In this document: piece after piece, positions 61,862 to 64,000 of the stretch | How the letters are laid out: every line of letters begins with the position of its first letter | How positions within the stretch are numbered: the stretch's first letter is position 1 | Source of the DNA: Nocardioides baekrokdamisoli | Lineage (GTDB): Bacteria > Actinomycetota > Actinomycetes > Propionibacteriales > Nocardioidaceae | Assembly: GCF_003945325.1 (NCBI RefSeq) | Contig: NZ_AP019307.1 | Location: 1,364,001-1,428,000 of the forward strand | Reading direction: 5' to 3' | DNA length: 64,000 nt | Notes under the pieces: model-generated | Told to the model about the DNA's origin: nothing | Seen by the model: only the letters and a program-made list of their open reading frames with translations | The model's database searches: none | Translations under genes and position numbers: made by a program

Positions 61862-63304
61862 TTGATCTCGGTAGCAGAGGACGCAGGCGCAGCGGTATCG
61901 GTGACGCCGAGCCGCGGGACGTCGCTGCTGCCCGCAGTCGCCCTGACGATCGATGTGGTCGTACTGACGGTGGCGATGATCGCCGCGTACATCGGTCGCA
62001 ACACACCCTTCTTCGGCGCGCTGCGTCAGCAGCACCTCCCCGAGATCACGCCGATCATCGGGATCTCCTGGCTGATCCTGCTGTGGGGGTACGACCTCTA
62101 CAGCCGTGAGACCTTCGAGCCCGCCAGCGACGAGCTGCGCCGGCTCTGCGAGGCGAGTTTCATCAGCGGTGGCCTGGTCGTGGTCGGGAACTACCTCGCC
62201 CACCACCAGCTCTCCCGCGCCTTCTTCATGCTCGCGTACGGCATCGGGCTGGTCGGCCTCGTCCTGGGCCGTCTGGCGCTCCGTACCTTCTTGCATGCCT
62301 CTCGCTCGCGCGGTCATTTCATGAAGCGCGTCGTGATCGCCGGCGGGTCCGATCAGGTGGACGAGGTCGCGGCCGTCTTCCGTCGCGAATCCTGGGTGGG
62401 GTACGAGGTGCTCGGCGCATTGACGCCTACCGGTGTGGGCGCGACTCGTGGCGGTGTCCGGTCGTTGGGGCGGATCGATGACCTCGTGTCGGCAGTGGTC
62501 ACGTCGGGTACGGACATCCTGTGCATCGCGGGCGGCGCGGGTGTGTCGGCGACCGCGCTTCGCGAGGTGATGTGGCAGTTGGAGCCGTACGGCGTCCAGA
62601 TCGCTGTGGCTCCCACGATGACGGACATCGCCGCCGACCGGGTACGGATGCGGCCGATCGGCGGACTGCCACTGGTCCTGATGGACCCCGCTCGGTGGGC
62701 GGACTCCTCCAGCGGAGCGAAGCGTGCCTTCGACGTCGTGGTCACCTCGTTGATCCTCTTTGCCATGTCCCCGGTGTTGGCGGTTGCTGCGTGGCGGATC
62801 AGACGCTTCGACGGCGGCCCGATCATGTACCGCCAGCGGCGCATCGGCCTGGGTGGTCAGCCGTTCGACTGTCTGAAGTTCCGCACGATGGTCGTCGGTG
62901 CGGAGACGATGAAGGCCGCCCTCGAGGCGGAGCACGGCTCGGACGGCATGCTCTTCAAACTCAAGGACGACCCGCGGGTCACGAAACCCGGCGCATGGCT
63001 GCGGAAGTACTCGATCGACGAACTCCCACAGTTGTTCAACGTCCTGCGCGGCGACATGAGCCTGGTCGGCCCACGTCCCCAGGTCGATGCCGAAGTCGCG
63101 ATGTATGACAACGGAATGGCACGACGGCTCAACGTACGCCCCGGCATGACCGGCCTCTGGCAGGTCTCCGGGCGCTCGGATCTGTCGTACGAGGACGCGC
63201 GGCGGCTCGACATCTACTACGTCGACAACTGGTCACTGGGCCAGGATCTGTCGATCTTGCGGCGGACTGTCCGTGCCGTCTTCGCCGGTCACGGCGCTTA
63301 CTAG
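61862..63304 (+). CDS. Polyprenyl-phosphate glycosylphosphotransferase (PHPT), second copy
   Basis: 480 aa from the TTG at 61862, which has GGAGG four bases upstream; an in-frame ATG at 61754 is the alternative. Four TM segments, VVIAGGSDQVDEVAAVFRRE, a further TM, and the catalytic domain with [43 protein letters not shown] and DIYYVDNWSL. The C-terminal half is very close to the enzyme at 14176, the N-terminal half less so, suggesting a different sugar or acceptor complex. Confidence 0.93.
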   Translation: MISVAEDAGAAVSVTPSRGTSLLPAVALTIDVVVLTVAMIAAYIGRNTPFFGALRQQHLPEITPIIGISWLILLWGYDLYSRETFEPASDELRRLCEASFISGGLVVVGNYLAHHQLSRAFFMLAYGIGLVGLVLGRLALRTFLHASRSRGHFMKRVVIAGGSDQVDEVAAVFRRESWVGYEVLGALTPTGVGATRGGVRSLGRIDDLVSAVVTSGTDILCIAGGAGVSATALREVMWQLEPYGVQIAVAPTMTDIAADRVRMRPIGGLPLVLMDPARWADSSSGAKRAFDVVVTSLILFAMSPVLAVAAWRIRRFDGGPIMYRQRRIGLGGQPFDCLKFRTMVVGAETMKAALEAEHGSDGMLFKLKDDPRVTKPGAWLRKYSIDELPQLFNVLRGDMSLVGPRPQVDAEVAMYDNGMARRLNVRPGMTGLWQVSGRSDLSYEDARRLDIYYVDNWSLGQDLSILRRTVRAVFAGHGAY

Positions 63305-63588
63305 CCGCAGATGCGAGGCCTAGCGAGCATCCGTTAAGACACTCGCGCGATCACCCATTGTCGCCAAGCGACCCAGGCGTTTCGCGAGCCGATGAGACGG
63401 TCGCTCTGCGATCCAGAAGAAGAGCTCCGCGGCGATGGGCGAGGCCAGGAGCGTTAACACCAGGTGCACCAACAGGGGTGTGGTGGATCACCGCCAGGCC
63501 CTGTAGCGCGTCAAGGACATGGTTCGACTCACGCCAGCTTCCTACCTACCGGGCCGGTGTGCTCGGTCGCAACCGCCACACAGCTTTG
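63305..63588. other. Non-coding interval, no gene recognised
   Basis: 284 bp between the glycosylphosphotransferase and the membrane protein. G+C is visibly lower than in most of the window. No convincing coding frame, strong hairpin or tRNA was seen; a T-loop-like GGTTCGACTC at about 63520 is isolated. Confidence 0.5.
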
Positions 63589-64000
63589 TCACCAACCACG
63601 AACGAGCAGAATTTCCGAGACCACCAGAAGTACGAGCGACGCGGCGACGAGTGGGCGGTTACGTAACCCAACACCGCCGACCGTCATGGTCACGGCCTGC
63701 GATATCGCAAACGCCGCTAGGTACCCGGTGAAACTTGGATGCGCAAAGAGCACGGCGACCGTACCGGCGGAAACGATCATGTCGGCCGCGGCCTTTGCCA
63801 TCACAGTGCGTGCCATCCGGCGCGCGTTTACTTCCCGGAGGATCAGTGGAGCTGCCACGAGAGGACAAAGCCACCAGACGATGGCAACGCCGTACGAAGC
63901 GCCTCGAAACCCAGACGTGTGCAGAAGCAATGCAATCCCAGCTGCAACGGCTGCTGCCGACGTCAGGATCAGACTCGAGCGTCCCGTTACCCGACGCTCG
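63589..64000 (-). CDS. Partial multi-pass membrane protein, probable flippase C-terminus
   Basis: The minus-strand frame is open to the window edge (last ~137 residues visible; true start lies beyond 64000). Four to five hydrophobic segments, with a basic loop LREVNARRMARTVMAKAA between them, and the end LVLLVVSEILLVRGW. The pattern fits a MOP-family polysaccharide exporter but is not diagnostic. Base composition is less GC-rich than neighbours. Confidence 0.6.
   Translation of the reverse strand, partial: ERRVTGRSSLILTSAAAVAAGIALLLHTSGFRGASYGVAIVWWLCPLVAAPLILREVNARRMARTVMAKAAADMIVSAGTVAVLFAHPSFTGYLAAFAISQAVTMTVGGVGLRNRPLVAASLVLLVVSEILLVRGW

Noticed and set aside
63515..63535. tRNA-like T-loop GGTTCGACTC
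   Set aside because: No acceptor stem, D-arm or anticodon arm can be built around it.
63358..63666. 102-codon open frame before the last gene
   Set aside because: Composition lacks the GC3 pattern of real genes, no ribosome-binding site or -10, no similarity, and it overlaps the 3' end of the membrane protein gene.

Overview
This is a very GC-rich (roughly two-thirds G+C) actinobacterial chromosome segment, probably from the Nocardioidaceae/Propionibacteriales or a near relative. The evidence is indirect: actinobacterial codon use with strong GC3 bias, many GTG starts, a FolP2-type dihydropteroate synthase homologue, an XRE regulator/HbhA-like gene pair as in mycobacteria, an RmlC-RmlD fusion, and about twenty leaderless promoters of the form TAnnnT-N6-8-start codon. 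The genus is an inference.

Region by region. (1) 1-12.1 kb is mostly housekeeping and metabolic: an Asp/Glu racemase homologue, typA followed by two 102-bp tandem repeats that re-create its 3' end, a secreted LamG-like protein, a RibD-C reductase pair, a crotonase, a CitA/DcuS-type two-component system, and a divergent NitT/TauT-type ABC transporter. (2) 12.1-22.8 kb holds folP2-like, galE, a first polyprenyl-phosphate glycosylphosphotransferase, a flippase, and the dTDP-rhamnose genes (rmlA, rmlB, fused rmlC-rmlD) with a STAND/AAA ATPase lodged among them. A cupin, an HbhA-like lysine-rich protein and its XRE regulator follow. (3) 22.9-27.0 kb is the most unusual block: an HprK-like kinase, a family-5 nucleotidyltransferase and a degenerate Wzz/BY-kinase form one operon, divergent from a PqqD-like domain fused through an internal Tat signal to a glycine-rich exported domain. 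(4) 27-56.9 kb is a large capsule/exopolysaccharide locus: an APS kinase-phosphatase fusion, UDP-glucose dehydrogenase, a GT-C membrane enzyme, a GT2-methyltransferase fusion, cysD, a canonical Wzz/BY-kinase, an LMW tyrosine phosphatase, a Wzy-like polymerase, about eight glycosyltransferases, a WbsX-type protein, a TylF-type methyltransferase, two acyltransferase-3 proteins, a left-handed beta-helix acyltransferase, a second flippase, an anchored zinc-protease homologue and cysN. (5) 57-61.7 kb contains a DUF559/AbiEi-like gene between two related hairpins, a methyltransferase, ppnP, an LCP-family cell-wall ligase and a ParD-like/zeta-like toxin-antitoxin pair with a palindromic operator. (6) 61.8-64 kb has a second glycosylphosphotransferase and the 3' part of another multi-pass membrane protein.

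Taken together, the window encodes nucleotide-sugar supply (RmlABCD, GalE, Ugd), priming (two PHPT enzymes), chain extension (many GTs), decoration (O-methyl, O-acyl and possibly sulfate through the PAPS enzymes CysD, CysN and CysC), flipping, polymerisation, length control by a tyrosine kinase/phosphatase couple, and attachment to the wall (LCP). Two initiators, two or three flippases and two Wzz proteins suggest two glycans rather than one. No tRNA, rRNA, CRISPR array or insertion sequence was recognised.
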